Assembly: GCA_903835005.1 (NCBI GenBank)
Contig: CAILLK010000042.1
Span: 1 to 64,000, forward strand
DNA length: 64,000 nucleotides
Origin: an uncultured Bacteroidota bacterium
GTDB taxonomy: Bacteria > Bacteroidota > Bacteroidia > Chitinophagales > Chitinophagaceae
Reading direction: 5' to 3'
Below the pieces are notes generated by a model. The model was given only the letters and a program-made list of their open reading frames with translations. It made no database searches and had not been told where the DNA came from. Positions 1 to 11,120 of the stretch are shown here, piece by piece (position 1 is the stretch's first letter; every line of letters begins with the position of its first letter). The position numbers and the translations under genes were made by a program.

Positions 1-364
1 CCGACCCTTCTATCTCTACATAGACGAGTGCCATTCCTTCGTTACCTTAGCCTTTGCCAATATCCTCGCAGAAGCACGTAAATATGGTCTATCGCTGTTC
101 TTAGCCCACCAGTATACTGAGCAGATGGATGAACGGGTACGATCTGCCATATTCGGGAATGTGGGCACTATTATCGCATTTAGGGTTGGAGCAACCGATG
201 CAGAGCACCTGGCTAAGGAGTTCTATCCGGTGTTTACGGAGAATGATTTCGTACAATTGCCGCGATATACCATGTACTTAAAGCTGATGATTGAAGGAAC
301 ATCTTCGCAGCCTTTTAGTGCTAATTCTAGCAAATTTCAATTAATTCGCTCCAAGGTAGACTAA
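1..364 (+). CDS. VirD4/HerA-like (DUF87/type IV coupling-like) ATPase, 3' end only; gene continues beyond the left edge
   Basis: Frame open from base 2: RPFYLYIDECHSFVTLAFANILAEARKYGLSLFLAHQYTEQMD...GTIIAFRVGATDAEHLAKEF. Walker B (YIDE) and sensor-like (LAHQ) motifs, colinear with the ATPase at 13195-16221. Confidence 0.8.
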   Translation, partial: RPFYLYIDECHSFVTLAFANILAEARKYGLSLFLAHQYTEQMDERVRSAIFGNVGTIIAFRVGATDAEHLAKEFYPVFTENDFVQLPRYTMYLKLMIEGTSSQPFSANSSKFQLIRSKVD

Positions 365-459
365 TAGATAAATAATTATTTATCAAGCAATACCAAAATG
401 TTTTAACTATCAGACAGACCTATTATTGAAAACATAAAAAAAACACTTATAATGATGAC

Positions 460-1233
460 ATGAAGAAATATGTGGTAGCCTTATCTCCTTTATTACTTTC
501 TTTTTTTATTTCCATTATATGTTTTAGTTCATTTGGACATGGTCCACAAGATTTGACTGATCTAACGTTTCCAGCCTACTTTTTTATTCTTTTAATTATC
601 CTGAGTGTTCTTTCCGTAGGTTTTTTCATCAACCAATACAAAAAAGCTAAAGTAGAAAATAACAAAAAAGCCGAATTGGTAATATTAGTAGTTGTTTTCG
701 TGCTGTCCTGCGTAACAGGATTTTGGTTAACAATCAATGTTATACCTCATTTTGCAGTTTCTTACTTTAGAAACCAATTAGATGTAAAGCTCCAAATCTT
801 TAACCAAGAACAAATGAATATTAAGTCTCAAACGGTCAATCAAATTCTTTCAAATTGTAAAACTAAATTCACTCAGCCCGTTGAGGTACTCAGTGTAGCC
901 GAAAATTTCCAAATGCGACTTTCTAGCGGATTGGTAACCTTATACATTCCAGAAATAACTGTTGGTGACTACGATTATGGTTCTTTGGATGCTGGTAGAG
1001 TTTCTTTTAAAAGCTTCGCTCAATCCAATCTTGTTGGGCAAAAAATTTCTATTATTTGTCCCAGCTATGAGGATTTGATGCAATTAGATAACCCAAGTCC
1101 AGACAGTCCGCAGGTATTGATTTATTTTAATAACAAGCTTTTAAATGCACCTCCATTTATACCGGACAATTTTTCATATGGTTTGAATCTTGCACAAGAA
1201 GTATCTAACAAATATCCTGCTGTACTTAAATAG
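460..1233 (+). CDS. Hypothetical membrane protein (multiple N-terminal TM segments)
   Basis: ORF of 257 aa, three hydrophobic segments in the N-terminal half. Confidence 0.6.
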   Translation: MKKYVVALSPLLLSFFISIICFSSFGHGPQDLTDLTFPAYFFILLIILSVLSVGFFINQYKKAKVENNKKAELVILVVVFVLSCVTGFWLTINVIPHFAVSYFRNQLDVKLQIFNQEQMNIKSQTVNQILSNCKTKFTQPVEVLSVAENFQMRLSSGLVTLYIPEITVGDYDYGSLDAGRVSFKSFAQSNLVGQKISIICPSYEDLMQLDNPSPDSPQVLIYFNNKLLNAPPFIPDNFSYGLNLAQEVSNKYPAVLK

Positions 1234-1513
1234 TTATTGAATTACCAGCAAATAATGTTTGGTTGTTTTTCTATCTCAAATAAATTGTTTACCAATTGCT
1301 GGATTTTAGTGCAACTCCATTAATAATCCAACAATAAAGTTTATATATTTCGTATTTTAGGAACCCAAAAATAGTTGCTCCAAAATAAATAAATTTTGAT
1401 TATTAGTAATAGAATAACAATTAGTGAAAGTAATTTAACAATTTTCTTTAAAACGTCTCCTAACTTTATAGAGATAATTTTATTCTCCAAATTATACTAT
1501 AAAATGATTTTTT

Positions 1514-4500
1514 GTGAAAAAGTTTTTATTCCTCAATATTGTACTCTCTACTTATTTCCTTTCTAATATTGTAAGTGCCCAATGCACTACTGGTTGCACT
1601 CATGTATGCTATCAGGGAGATGTTTCTTCACCTCTTTATGTAACTACAGGGAATACCTGGACATACAGTTTCAATCTTAAAAATGTGGGAACATCCTTAG
1701 TCTGTTCTTCACCCAATGTTACATGCACTGCAACCAATTATAGGGTTGCAATTTATTCTGTTACTAAAGATGGTTCAACAACATGGACATATCCATCATC
1801 GTGCCCTTATGTAACATTAGTATCCAATCCTCCATTTACTATTGCACCTTTGATAACATCCACTGTTAGTATAGGTCTACAATTTAGTGTACCTGGAACT
1901 TATTACATCCAATTCGACATATTGTATACTGACGGTACCAGAACCTGTGTCCCAACGGGTTGGATAAGAGTATATAATACCGTTAATGTAGTTCAATGGT
2001 CTGTTAGTCCACCCACCCAAAGTGTTATTGCAGCTGGTGGACCTTATAGTGCTACTGTTTACTCTACTCCAGGTGGATTAACTTATAATCTCTCGTTGCC
2101 TGATAGCTGGATTCATTTTGTTAGTTACCCGGGTGGAGGAGCATTTAATTATACTGTCGATAATAACACATCAACTTCTTCACGAACTGGGCATATTTAT
2201 GTTAACGATGTAAGTCACGGATTTAGCGATGCTACAACATTAACGATTACACAAAATGGCGCTCCTGCAACATATGTAACTTCTAGCTTTGGTGCATCAC
2301 CTGGCTGTCAGGGTCAGTATACCTATTTTTCCGATTATTCATACGGAAGTCCGGGTCCGATTTCTTGGTCATGGAATTTTGGTGATGGATATACATCAAC
2401 CTTAGAAAATCCAAGTCATATTTATTCTACATCCGGCAGCAAGTCAGTAAGTCTTACCGTTAACAACTCTACTGGCAACAACAGTACTTCAACTCAGGTA
2501 ATAACAATTCCAAATGCAATTGTTTCTGCTTCATTTACTCAGTCACTTGGCTATTCAGGAGCAAGCAGTTCATTTACCGACATATCATCTTATTCATGTG
2601 GTAGTTATGGTACATCATGGACATGGAGTTTTGGAGACGGGTCTCCCAATTCATTAATTCACAATCCTTCCCATGTTTATACAAGTTCTGGAACTTATCC
2701 AGTTTCCCTAACCGCTTGTAATAACCTGGGTAGCTGTAACACCTCGACACATAATGTAACTATTATTCCGCCACCGGTAACTTTTTCATATACCGTTACT
2801 ACAATTCCGGCTTGGCAACGAGCAGGCGATGATTTTACTATTAGCATTAATGCCACAACGAGTGATGGTTCAAATTGGCGACTCGTGGCGCATGATCCAA
2901 CTGGTGCCAACCCTGACCATTCTTCAAGTTTGATGTTAAGTGGTGTTTTGTTTAGTTTTCCACTTAATTTCAGATACCCAACCTCTAATGTTCAATATTA
3001 TTTACAAAACACAAGTTTAATAAATTCTCCAATTTTAGTAAATTCTTTATCAACTCCATACCAAACACAAATTATTGACAGCCAATGGGTGAATAAAAAT
3101 TATGTTTATAACAACTCTCCTGGCCAAACTTTAAACATCCCGCTAAAAAATATTCCGGGAGCAACCTCAGTTAGCTATAATTTTTCCAGAGTTAGCGGTA
3201 CTTCCTCAATGAGTGATATCATTCCATCTGGTACAATGTCTTTAGTTTCTGGTAGCAATCAATACCTCATTATACCATATGCAACTTTGCATAATTTAAA
3301 TCCAGGAGTATTTACTTGTAATGTAACATATTATGGAACTTCAACTTATACAGAAACGGATGTATTTGATCTAACAAAAATAGGGGAATTAAATTCTAGT
3401 TCAACTTCAAATAAAGTAGTAATATTTGTAGCAGGTATACTCAACACAAATGAATCTGATATACAAGCTCTTCAAACTGATCTAATAGGCACGGCAGAAA
3501 CTACATCTGTTGTAAAATTTTCCCTTGCCTCTTATCTAAGCCAAAATGGTTTTGACTGTTGGTATATTGGTCAAAGTAATACTAATTATATTGTTAATAA
3601 TTCATTTGACATAGGCATTGCGCTTGAAAAAATACATCAACTTAAGCCTTTGGCAACAGAAATTGATTTTGTATGTCATAGTAAAGGTGGTCTAGAGGTC
3701 CGAGCCTTATTGGCAGACCCTTCACTAACAAAATCTCTTTCAGGTACTAGTTCATTCAATTTTAATAATTTCCAAACTTTAAATAGCACTATCGTAAAAA
3801 AAGTTCTTTTTTTAGATGTTCCTCACCGTGGCGCATCTGCAGATCTTTTTGTGAAATTTTTAGTTAAGGCATCATCACTTTTTACACAAAGTTATACTTC
3901 ATTGTCAAACACACCAGGTGTTAAAGACCTTTTGGAACACAATAGAATAGTTGATATAATAAATACTAAAAACCTACCTATTTCAATCAAATATGCAAAT
4001 GTTACCGGGTATAGCAATTATAATGGCTTAAATGACGGGGCTGTAGATTTAACTGAAAGTACTTTAGGATTTGATCCAGCTTCAATGGCTCCACTTATTT
4101 CCTTATTTGGTGGGTCGAATAATATTTATCAATTGTATCAAAATGATACAAGGTTTTTCGAGCCAATATATTATCTATTTGATGACCTTCCCTTTACCGA
4201 AATATTGCACACTAATATTCACACTAACAATATATTAAGTAATCCTGGTGGTTATGGTTTCATCGAAGGGGGGTTCCACAATTATACTCCTTTAAATTGC
4301 AATGAGGGAACAAATAATTTGTATAAAATTTATGCATTTCTAAACACTAACATTGCTGATTTTCCTCCTTTTGCTTCTTGTAACACTCATTTCATAGAAA
4401 CAATACTTGGTACTATGATTTCATCAAAATTATCTGGTGCGAAGGTCTTCTATAAAGTTAATGGAGATTCATTATTTCATTTTATTGGTAAATCAGATGA

Positions 4501-7500
4501 ATCGGGAACAATTATTTTTAGAATGTTTGGGGGTATAATGATTGGGGATTCTATAAAGTTAGAGGCTTCTGGAAAGGAAACAGTTACATTTTCTGTTGAT
4601 TCGAACATCCTTGCCACAAATAAATTCAATATTACAATGCTGTCAACTTTGAGTTCATCCTTAGAAATAAAATATCCTGAGCTACAACTTATAAATCAAA
4701 ATTATGTTACCTCAAGTAACTCAATAGATATAAAGGCCACGGGACAGAATGTATTAAGTTGCGAAATTAATTATCCATTTAATCAGGATACTAACTTTGT
4801 CCCTTTATCTTTGGTAGATAGTATTTTCACTGCAAATTTAGATACTGGTTATAACCATATCATTGTGAAGTTTATTGGCTCCGTTAATATTGACACTCTG
4901 GATAAAGAAGTATATTTTTTCCCGAGCAATTTAATTAATCAAAATTTATATAAAATTTATCTATTATGCGACTCTTTATGTTTAGGAACAAATATTTATG
5001 TTAAATCTCATTTTGTTAAACAAATAAGCTCTATAGTAGATAGTATAACTGTTTCAACAGGAAGTAATACCCTTAAATTTTCAAAAAATGGGTATGTGGA
5101 CTCACTTCTTACAGTTGATTCATCAACCACAATATCTATTTCTTCACACATTTTCCCTAACTCGTATTCATCGCTTACAGATAGTAACATTTTTGATTTT
5201 ACTGCTGGTCATTCTACACAGTATTGGAAGACTATTACTATTAGAGATACTTCATTTCACTCAATCGTATCAGTCAAACAATATGATGATAATTTTACTG
5301 GATTAGGATTATTGTCTGTAAGTAGGAAATTAGAATTTAGACTTCTTAATCCTCCTTTCTGGGCAAATTATACTTTGGGTATTTCAATTGACCAGACATC
5401 TGTTTTTCCAAAGGATAGCATTTATTTATTAAAAAAATCAAGTGATACTTTATACACAAAAACAACTTTTGATACATCCGTAAACGCTCCTACCTATGAC
5501 TCAGAAGTAATGAAACTAATAATAAATAATTTCAACTTTAATAGAGGTACAACAACTTTACAATCCTTTGCTCTCATGCAAAAACAACCACCAATTGTTT
5601 TTGCACTTGATACAATAGTTATTTATGAAAATGATAGTATACTGCTTCCAATTACAGCTTTCTTTGGTAACCCAGATTCTATAAAACATGATATTTTATT
5701 TCAATTTATTGACAGTACACCTTCTGGTTTAATTTTAACTCACAGATCCGATAGTGTATATATTCATACCGTGCCCTGTTTTTCGGGCATAACATCATTT
5801 AGTCTTAATGGGACACATGATTGGCTTACAAAGAGAAATATTGTTTATGTGAAAGTTATTCCAACTCCGCATCCAGTTATTTCATCATCAGGTGATTCTA
5901 CTTTTTGTTCAGGTAATTCTGATACACTTTATGCTTTATCTGGTATAAGCTACCAGTGGTTAAATTTTGACACACCAATTTTAGGGGCTACTGATACTAA
6001 CTTTATTGTAACCACAACAGGAAATTATTCTGCCATTATTACCAGAGGCGTTTGTCCTGACACCTCGAACATTATAAGAATTATTGTTAAAGCATTACCT
6101 GTTTTATCTCCAATTGTAAGTCAGTCAAAATGTGATAGTAATTTGAGTGATTCTGTAAATTTTATTTCATCTCTTTCAGGCACAACATGTAATTGGACAA
6201 ATGATCATTCAAGCATAGGTATACCAGATTCAGGAACTGGGAATATTGCATCTTTTAATGTAATCAATGATGGTTATTCACCTGTAATTGCTACATTTTC
6301 TGTTACACCTTTGGCAGATGGGTGTGTCGGAGTCGTGCAAAGTTTTAATATAACTGTCAACCCAATACCGAATGTTTCAGTGCCTTCAAATCAAACCATA
6401 TGTGGTGGCAATTTATCATCTTCTATATCATTAACTGGCTCGGTCAGCGGAACGATATTTATTTGGACAAACAGTAATACTAGTATTGGATTAGTAGCAA
6501 GTGATTCAAATTTTATTCCGGAATTTACAGCAACCAATGGGTCATATATTCCCATTTCGTCCTTAATACGAATTATTCCTTCAGCTAATGGCTGTACTGG
6601 TTTAGCGGATAGTTTTAATATAGTAGTCAATCCTAAACCTGTTCTAAGTAGTCCGCTAAGTCTAACACCAATTTGTGATAGCTTGGAATTTTATTATAAT
6701 CCCATAGATTCTATATCCGGAACATCATTTAGTTGGACCAGATCAATCATACTTGGAATTAGTAATCCAGTTGCCAGCGGTATAAATTCGATTAATGAGA
6801 TCCTTATTAATTCTTCTCCCTATTCTATTCCTGTTGTCTACGAATATGTTTTGTCAGCTTCGGGATGCACTGATACGCAATATGTATCAGTTACCGTAAA
6901 TCCAAAACCGAGTCTAACGAGTACACATACTCCTTCAGCCATTTGTGATAGCACTGTATTTGATTATAATCCAACAAGCGTTACGCCAGGTACTGTTTTC
7001 AGATGGAGTCGAGCAGTAGTATCAGGTATAAGCAACCCAGACGCAGATAGCGTAGGTAATCCGCATGAAGTACTCATAAATACAACCCCAAATCCGGTGG
7101 TTGTAAATTATGTAGACACCTTGATTGCCAATGGATGTTTTAACGTTCAAACTATACGTGTTACAGTTAACCCAAAACCGTTGCTTACCAGCCCGCTCAC
7201 GTTGTCGGCAATCTGTGATAGCAATTTATTCATCTATGCACCAGAGAGCCTTACAACCGGTACAAATTATTATTGGAGTCGAAACCCAATTGCCGGAATA
7301 ACTAACCCTGCAGCAACTGGATTAGATAGCATTAATGAAAGACTGATAAATAGCACTCCAAACCAAGTAGTAGTAATCTATTTTGATTCACTAGTCGCAA
7401 ATGGATGCAGTAATGTTGAAAATGTAACTGTTACCGTAAATCCAAAACCGATTCTAACGAGTACGCTTACGCCATCAGCAATATGCGACAGTACAACTTT

Positions 7501-9310
7501 TAGCTATATCCCGGCATCTGCCACACCGGGAACAACTTTTACTTGGAGCCGTGCTGGATTCGTTGGAATCAGCAACCCTGGATCAGCAGGAATTGGTAAT
7601 CCTTTGGAAACGTTGATCAATCTTACACCAAATCCTATTGTTGTGATTTACGTTGATACATTAAGAGCATATGGATGTTCGAATACTCAGAATATTTCAG
7701 TTACCGTTAATCCAAAACCAACACTCAGCAGCCCTCTTACACTACCTGCTGTTTGTGATAGTAACCTGATTCATTACATCCCTACAAGCATAACTACAGG
7801 TACTACCTTTTCTTGGGTTAGATTGACAATATCCGGTATCAGTAATCCTTTGGCATCTGGAGTAGATAGTATTAACGAAGTACTATGGAACAGTACACCC
7901 AACCCAATTGTAGTAACCTATGCAGATTCGTTGAAAGCAAATGGCTGTGGCAATGTTCAAAATGTAACAGTAACAGTCAATCCCAAACCTCTTTTAACCA
8001 GTACCTTAATTCCACCTTCAATTTGCGACAGTGCATTTTTTAATTACACTCCTACAAGTGCTACAACTGGCACGGTATTTATCTGGAGTCGCGCATCGGA
8101 AACAGGCATCTTAAATCCTTCTGCTAATGGAATAAATTCCATTCATGAATCACTGATAAATTCGACAACGGACCAAATCACTGTTACTTATATAGATACA
8201 TTGAAAGCTAACAACTGTAAAAACTTTGAGAAGATTATTGTTACGGTAAATCCGACACCACATCTGACCAGTAAGGATACGGCTTCTATATGCAGTGGCA
8301 TGCAGTTCAATTATTCCCAAGCTTGTAGTATTCCCGGCACGACCTATACATGGCTGCGACAAGGGGTGTCAGGTATAAGCCCTGCAACCAGTATTGGTTC
8401 AGGTGATATTTCTGAAACCATGACCAATGCAACATTAAGTCCAATAAACGTAATTTATATAGACACATTGACCGCTTACGGATGTTCAAATTTTTATCCG
8501 ATAAAACTCATCGTTAATCCTGTTCCAGATGCACCGCACATCACTACAGAACCGCCATCCTCACTGTGTTTTAATACGCAATATCAGAATTTCGGGACTA
8601 ACATTCCCGCACAAGCTGGAGTGGCATACACATGGACAGCCTCGAACGCAACTATTTGGGCGCAAGGCTCAGGAAAACAATACTGCTTGATTAGTTTCTT
8701 TACTCCTGGCGCCACTGCAGTAATAACACTCTCTGCAAACGTGCCTGGATTCAACTGTTTTATCAAAGACACCTTTGCTGTAACAGCAGGACTGGACGGA
8801 TCAAATGTATCAGAAACCCCGAATGTCATTTATACATCACCTGAGTTCATATGTCTTTCAGCTTTGGAAGATAGCTATCAATGGGGGTATGATGATGCTC
8901 TTACACTTGATTCAAATATTTTGCCAGGTGAGATAAACCAGAACTACCGTAACCCCAATCCTGATTTTCTCAATAAATACTACTGGGTGATCACCACGCA
9001 TAACGGCTGTATGCAGAAATCGTATGAGAATGTACCTACCGGTATATCAGGCGTTAATCCTATAAATAATGCTATGGTGGAAATATTTCCAAATCCAACT
9101 GACAACATTGTGAATGTAAGTGTAAGTAATTCACTCACAGGAAATATTGAGATAATGGCATTTGACCAGTATGGCAAGAAACTGTTGTCAGTTGTTGCTA
9201 TTAATCACAAAGCAAAGATTGAACTAGGCAGATACGCATCGGGTAGTTATCTGATTGTTTGTTTTCAGGATGGGATAAAAATAGCTTCAAAGATTGTGAT
9301 CAAAAATTAA
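1514..9310 (+). CDS. Giant secreted protein: PKD domains, alpha/beta-hydrolase (lipase-like) domain, tandem ~90-aa PKD-like repeats, T9SS C-terminal sorting domain
   Basis: GTG start with signal peptide (MKKFLFLNIVLSTYFLSNIVSAQ); PKD motifs WSWNFGDGYTSTLENPSHIY and WTWSFGDGSPNSLIHNPSHVY; hydrolase elbow-like EIDFVCHSKGGLEVRALL; C-terminus VEIFPNPTDNIVNVSV...GSYLIVCFQDG. Confidence 0.9.
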   Translation: MKKFLFLNIVLSTYFLSNIVSAQCTTGCTHVCYQGDVSSPLYVTTGNTWTYSFNLKNVGTSLVCSSPNVTCTATNYRVAIYSVTKDGSTTWTYPSSCPYVTLVSNPPFTIAPLITSTVSIGLQFSVPGTYYIQFDILYTDGTRTCVPTGWIRVYNTVNVVQWSVSPPTQSVIAAGGPYSATVYSTPGGLTYNLSLPDSWIHFVSYPGGGAFNYTVDNNTSTSSRTGHIYVNDVSHGFSDATTLTITQNGAPATYVTSSFGASPGCQGQYTYFSDYSYGSPGPISWSWNFGDGYTSTLENPSHIYSTSGSKSVSLTVNNSTGNNSTSTQVITIPNAIVSASFTQSLGYSGASSSFTDISSYSCGSYGTSWTWSFGDGSPNSLIHNPSHVYTSSGTYPVSLTACNNLGSCNTSTHNVTIIPPPVTFSYTVTTIPAWQRAGDDFTISINATTSDGSNWRLVAHDPTGANPDHSSSLMLSGVLFSFPLNFRYPTSNVQYYLQNTSLINSPILVNSLSTPYQTQIIDSQWVNKNYVYNNSPGQTLNIPLKNIPGATSVSYNFSRVSGTSSMSDIIPSGTMSLVSGSNQYLIIPYATLHNLNPGVFTCNVTYYGTSTYTETDVFDLTKIGELNSSSTSNKVVIFVAGILNTNESDIQALQTDLIGTAETTSVVKFSLASYLSQNGFDCWYIGQSNTNYIVNNSFDIGIALEKIHQLKPLATEIDFVCHSKGGLEVRALLADPSLTKSLSGTSSFNFNNFQTLNSTIVKKVLFLDVPHRGASADLFVKFLVKASSLFTQSYTSLSNTPGVKDLLEHNRIVDIINTKNLPISIKYANVTGYSNYNGLNDGAVDLTESTLGFDPASMAPLISLFGGSNNIYQLYQNDTRFFEPIYYLFDDLPFTEILHTNIHTNNILSNPGGYGFIEGGFHNYTPLNCNEGTNNLYKIYAFLNTNIADFPPFASCNTHFIETILGTMISSKLSGAKVFYKVNGDSLFHFIGKSDESGTIIFRMFGGIMIGDSIKLEASGKETVTFSVDSNILATNKFNITMLSTLSSSLEIKYPELQLINQNYVTSSNSIDIKATGQNVLSCEINYPFNQDTNFVPLSLVDSIFTANLDTGYNHIIVKFIGSVNIDTLDKEVYFFPSNLINQNLYKIYLLCDSLCLGTNIYVKSHFVKQISSIVDSITVSTGSNTLKFSKNGYVDSLLTVDSSTTISISSHIFPNSYSSLTDSNIFDFTAGHSTQYWKTITIRDTSFHSIVSVKQYDDNFTGLGLLSVSRKLEFRLLNPPFWANYTLGISIDQTSVFPKDSIYLLKKSSDTLYTKTTFDTSVNAPTYDSEVMKLIINNFNFNRGTTTLQSFALMQKQPPIVFALDTIVIYENDSILLPITAFFGNPDSIKHDILFQFIDSTPSGLILTHRSDSVYIHTVPCFSGITSFSLNGTHDWLTKRNIVYVKVIPTPHPVISSSGDSTFCSGNSDTLYALSGISYQWLNFDTPILGATDTNFIVTTTGNYSAIITRGVCPDTSNIIRIIVKALPVLSPIVSQSKCDSNLSDSVNFISSLSGTTCNWTNDHSSIGIPDSGTGNIASFNVINDGYSPVIATFSVTPLADGCVGVVQSFNITVNPIPNVSVPSNQTICGGNLSSSISLTGSVSGTIFIWTNSNTSIGLVASDSNFIPEFTATNGSYIPISSLIRIIPSANGCTGLADSFNIVVNPKPVLSSPLSLTPICDSLEFYYNPIDSISGTSFSWTRSIILGISNPVASGINSINEILINSSPYSIPVVYEYVLSASGCTDTQYVSVTVNPKPSLTSTHTPSAICDSTVFDYNPTSVTPGTVFRWSRAVVSGISNPDADSVGNPHEVLINTTPNPVVVNYVDTLIANGCFNVQTIRVTVNPKPLLTSPLTLSAICDSNLFIYAPESLTTGTNYYWSRNPIAGITNPAATGLDSINERLINSTPNQVVVIYFDSLVANGCSNVENVTVTVNPKPILTSTLTPSAICDSTTFSYIPASATPGTTFTWSRAGFVGISNPGSAGIGNPLETLINLTPNPIVVIYVDTLRAYGCSNTQNISVTVNPKPTLSSPLTLPAVCDSNLIHYIPTSITTGTTFSWVRLTISGISNPLASGVDSINEVLWNSTPNPIVVTYADSLKANGCGNVQNVTVTVNPKPLLTSTLIPPSICDSAFFNYTPTSATTGTVFIWSRASETGILNPSANGINSIHESLINSTTDQITVTYIDTLKANNCKNFEKIIVTVNPTPHLTSKDTASICSGMQFNYSQACSIPGTTYTWLRQGVSGISPATSIGSGDISETMTNATLSPINVIYIDTLTAYGCSNFYPIKLIVNPVPDAPHITTEPPSSLCFNTQYQNFGTNIPAQAGVAYTWTASNATIWAQGSGKQYCLISFFTPGATAVITLSANVPGFNCFIKDTFAVTAGLDGSNVSETPNVIYTSPEFICLSALEDSYQWGYDDALTLDSNILPGEINQNYRNPNPDFLNKYYWVITTHNGCMQKSYENVPTGISGVNPINNAMVEIFPNPTDNIVNVSVSNSLTGNIEIMAFDQYGKKLLSVVAINHKAKIELGRYASGSYLIVCFQDGIKIASKIVIKN
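6629..8518 (+). repeat. Tandem in-gene repeats, period 270 nt (90 aa), about 7 units, PKD-like
   Basis: The NPKP/NPxP linker codons (aat/aac-cc-) start at 6629, 6899, 7169, 7439, 7709, 7979, 8249 and 8516: six intervals of exactly 270 and one of 267. Units carry AICDS...GTTFTWSR...GISNP...INSTPNPIVVTYVDTLxANGC.. Confidence 0.9.
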
Positions 9311-9333
9311 GTTACTCAACAAAACCACTGAGA

Positions 9334-11043
9334 TTGAAAAAGGAAATCTATGCTTTGATTTTAGTTCTCTTTACCCAAACAGTATTTGGGCAGGACTATT
9401 GGATGTATATCCCTAAAGATAATTTTAATAATCAAAAATGGAGTTTTGATCTTGGCTACCTTGGTTCAGTAAATTTTTTTCAAAAACTAACCTATAACAA
9501 CCCAACCGGAAATTACGACAATCCTATAAATGCGAATATCAAAAGTCCTAAGTTCAATAGTGGTAGTATGACAGGTATTGAAGTCACCGGCGGATATTTT
9601 TTTGGTCTTAAAAAAATGTTTGGCGTAGGTTCTGGTGTTATATTTCTTCAACAAACAGGAAAAATTACTCAGGATAGCATTCACATAGAGTATCAATCTC
9701 AGGATTTTCAAGGAAAAACTTTCAGACAGATTATTTCTTCAAATGGCCAAATACAAGAATCTATAAACCTATCTAACCTAAATATCCCTCTATTATTTAA
9801 ATTTCGAAAAAAGATCTCTGGTTTTATTGGTTTTTCTGCCGATCTTGGTTTTTTATTTAACCCAAATCTCAAATCATTTTCAGTAAAGAATAACTATTCC
9901 ACTACCGCATCGTTTGATTACGAAGCTATATACCAATACCTGCGTGATGCCAATGGAAACTATATAGCTGTTTATGATAATTCGCCAATTCCTTCCTCAA
10001 GCAATGATTGGTTTATTACAAGAAAACAGTACCAGGACAGTAACCCCATTAATATGAATAGTCAGTTCGATAGTTTATATAAACAGGGATATTATGTCGG
10101 GCTTAAAATGAAGCCTAAAAACCCTAGCGGGAATAATCCTTCCTCTAAATTCTCAGGTGGAATAATATTCAGGCCACAGGTAAATCTGTACCTACATCGT
10201 TCAATTTCTGTTAATCTAGGCGGCTACTATTTATACCAACAATCCAATAATTCAGCTAACAACAATTATCGCATTACAGATAAAGTTGGAAGTTACAGTT
10301 CAATGCTGAATGGTGTTACTAAAACTACAACTCAATCATATGGTTTTAACCTTGGGATAAGTATTCTTTTTGGGAGAAGGGATAGTGATGGGGATGGTAT
10401 TCCAGACCGTAAAGACTGGTGCCCCTATGCACCGGGGCCTCGCATATTTAATGGATGTCCAGATTCAGACGGAGATGGTATTCCTGACATCAATGATTCT
10501 TGCCCACATCAGGCTGGGCCGGTTGCTACTTTTGGTTGTCCTGACACTGATGGAGATGGAGTGGCTGACAAATGGGATAAGTGTCCGGGGACTCCGTTAA
10601 AAGTAAAAGTTGATAAAAATGGTTGCCCCTTAGATAGGGATAAAGATGGCGTTGCTGATTACCTTGACTATTGCCCAGATATTAAAGGAAATAAAGAAAA
10701 TTTTGGTTGTCCAGACACCTTATTTCAAAAGGCAATAGAGTTTCAGAATGCCAAAGCAATAATATCAAAATCATCGGATTCATTGATGAAAGTTGCGTTA
10801 ACAATTCTGCAAAAAAATCCAAGAGTAGATATTTCAATTATTGGGGTCATTGATAAACCAGATAAATCACAAAAAATAAAGGAACTTTCTGATGAACGTG
10901 CGAAAACAATAATAAAGTTTTTTACCGATAACGGTGTTATGAAATCCAGACTTCTGAATAATAGATTATGGAATAATGCTAAAGATAAAACTCAATCAGA
11001 AAATCAAAGGGCAACAATCAAATTGAAGTACAGAATGAAGTAA
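9334..11043 (+). CDS. Outer-membrane protein with beta-barrel N-terminus, thrombospondin type 3 calcium-binding repeats and OmpA-like C-terminus
   Basis: DSDGDGIPDRKDWCPYAPGPRIFNGCPDSDGDGIPD... repeats followed by OmpA-like IIGVIDKPDKSQKIKELSDERAKTIIKFF. TTG at 9334 gives signal peptide MKKEIYALILVLFTQTVFGQ; the listed 9259 start would overlap the upstream gene. Confidence 0.8.
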   Translation: MKKEIYALILVLFTQTVFGQDYWMYIPKDNFNNQKWSFDLGYLGSVNFFQKLTYNNPTGNYDNPINANIKSPKFNSGSMTGIEVTGGYFFGLKKMFGVGSGVIFLQQTGKITQDSIHIEYQSQDFQGKTFRQIISSNGQIQESINLSNLNIPLLFKFRKKISGFIGFSADLGFLFNPNLKSFSVKNNYSTTASFDYEAIYQYLRDANGNYIAVYDNSPIPSSSNDWFITRKQYQDSNPINMNSQFDSLYKQGYYVGLKMKPKNPSGNNPSSKFSGGIIFRPQVNLYLHRSISVNLGGYYLYQQSNNSANNNYRITDKVGSYSSMLNGVTKTTTQSYGFNLGISILFGRRDSDGDGIPDRKDWCPYAPGPRIFNGCPDSDGDGIPDINDSCPHQAGPVATFGCPDTDGDGVADKWDKCPGTPLKVKVDKNGCPLDRDKDGVADYLDYCPDIKGNKENFGCPDTLFQKAIEFQNAKAIISKSSDSLMKVALTILQKNPRVDISIIGVIDKPDKSQKIKELSDERAKTIIKFFTDNGVMKSRLLNNRLWNNAKDKTQSENQRATIKLKYRMK

Positions 11044-11120
11044 GATGTTTTTACTGATCCAATTTCATACATATGTGCTAATTGAAAACAAATTATAGTT
11101 AAAAACTAAATATAAGTTAG

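Noticed and set aside
6629-8518. Regular 270-nt repeats considered as CRISPR or satellite
   Set aside because: Period and open frame match protein-domain repeats inside one CDS; no short identical repeats with unique spacers.
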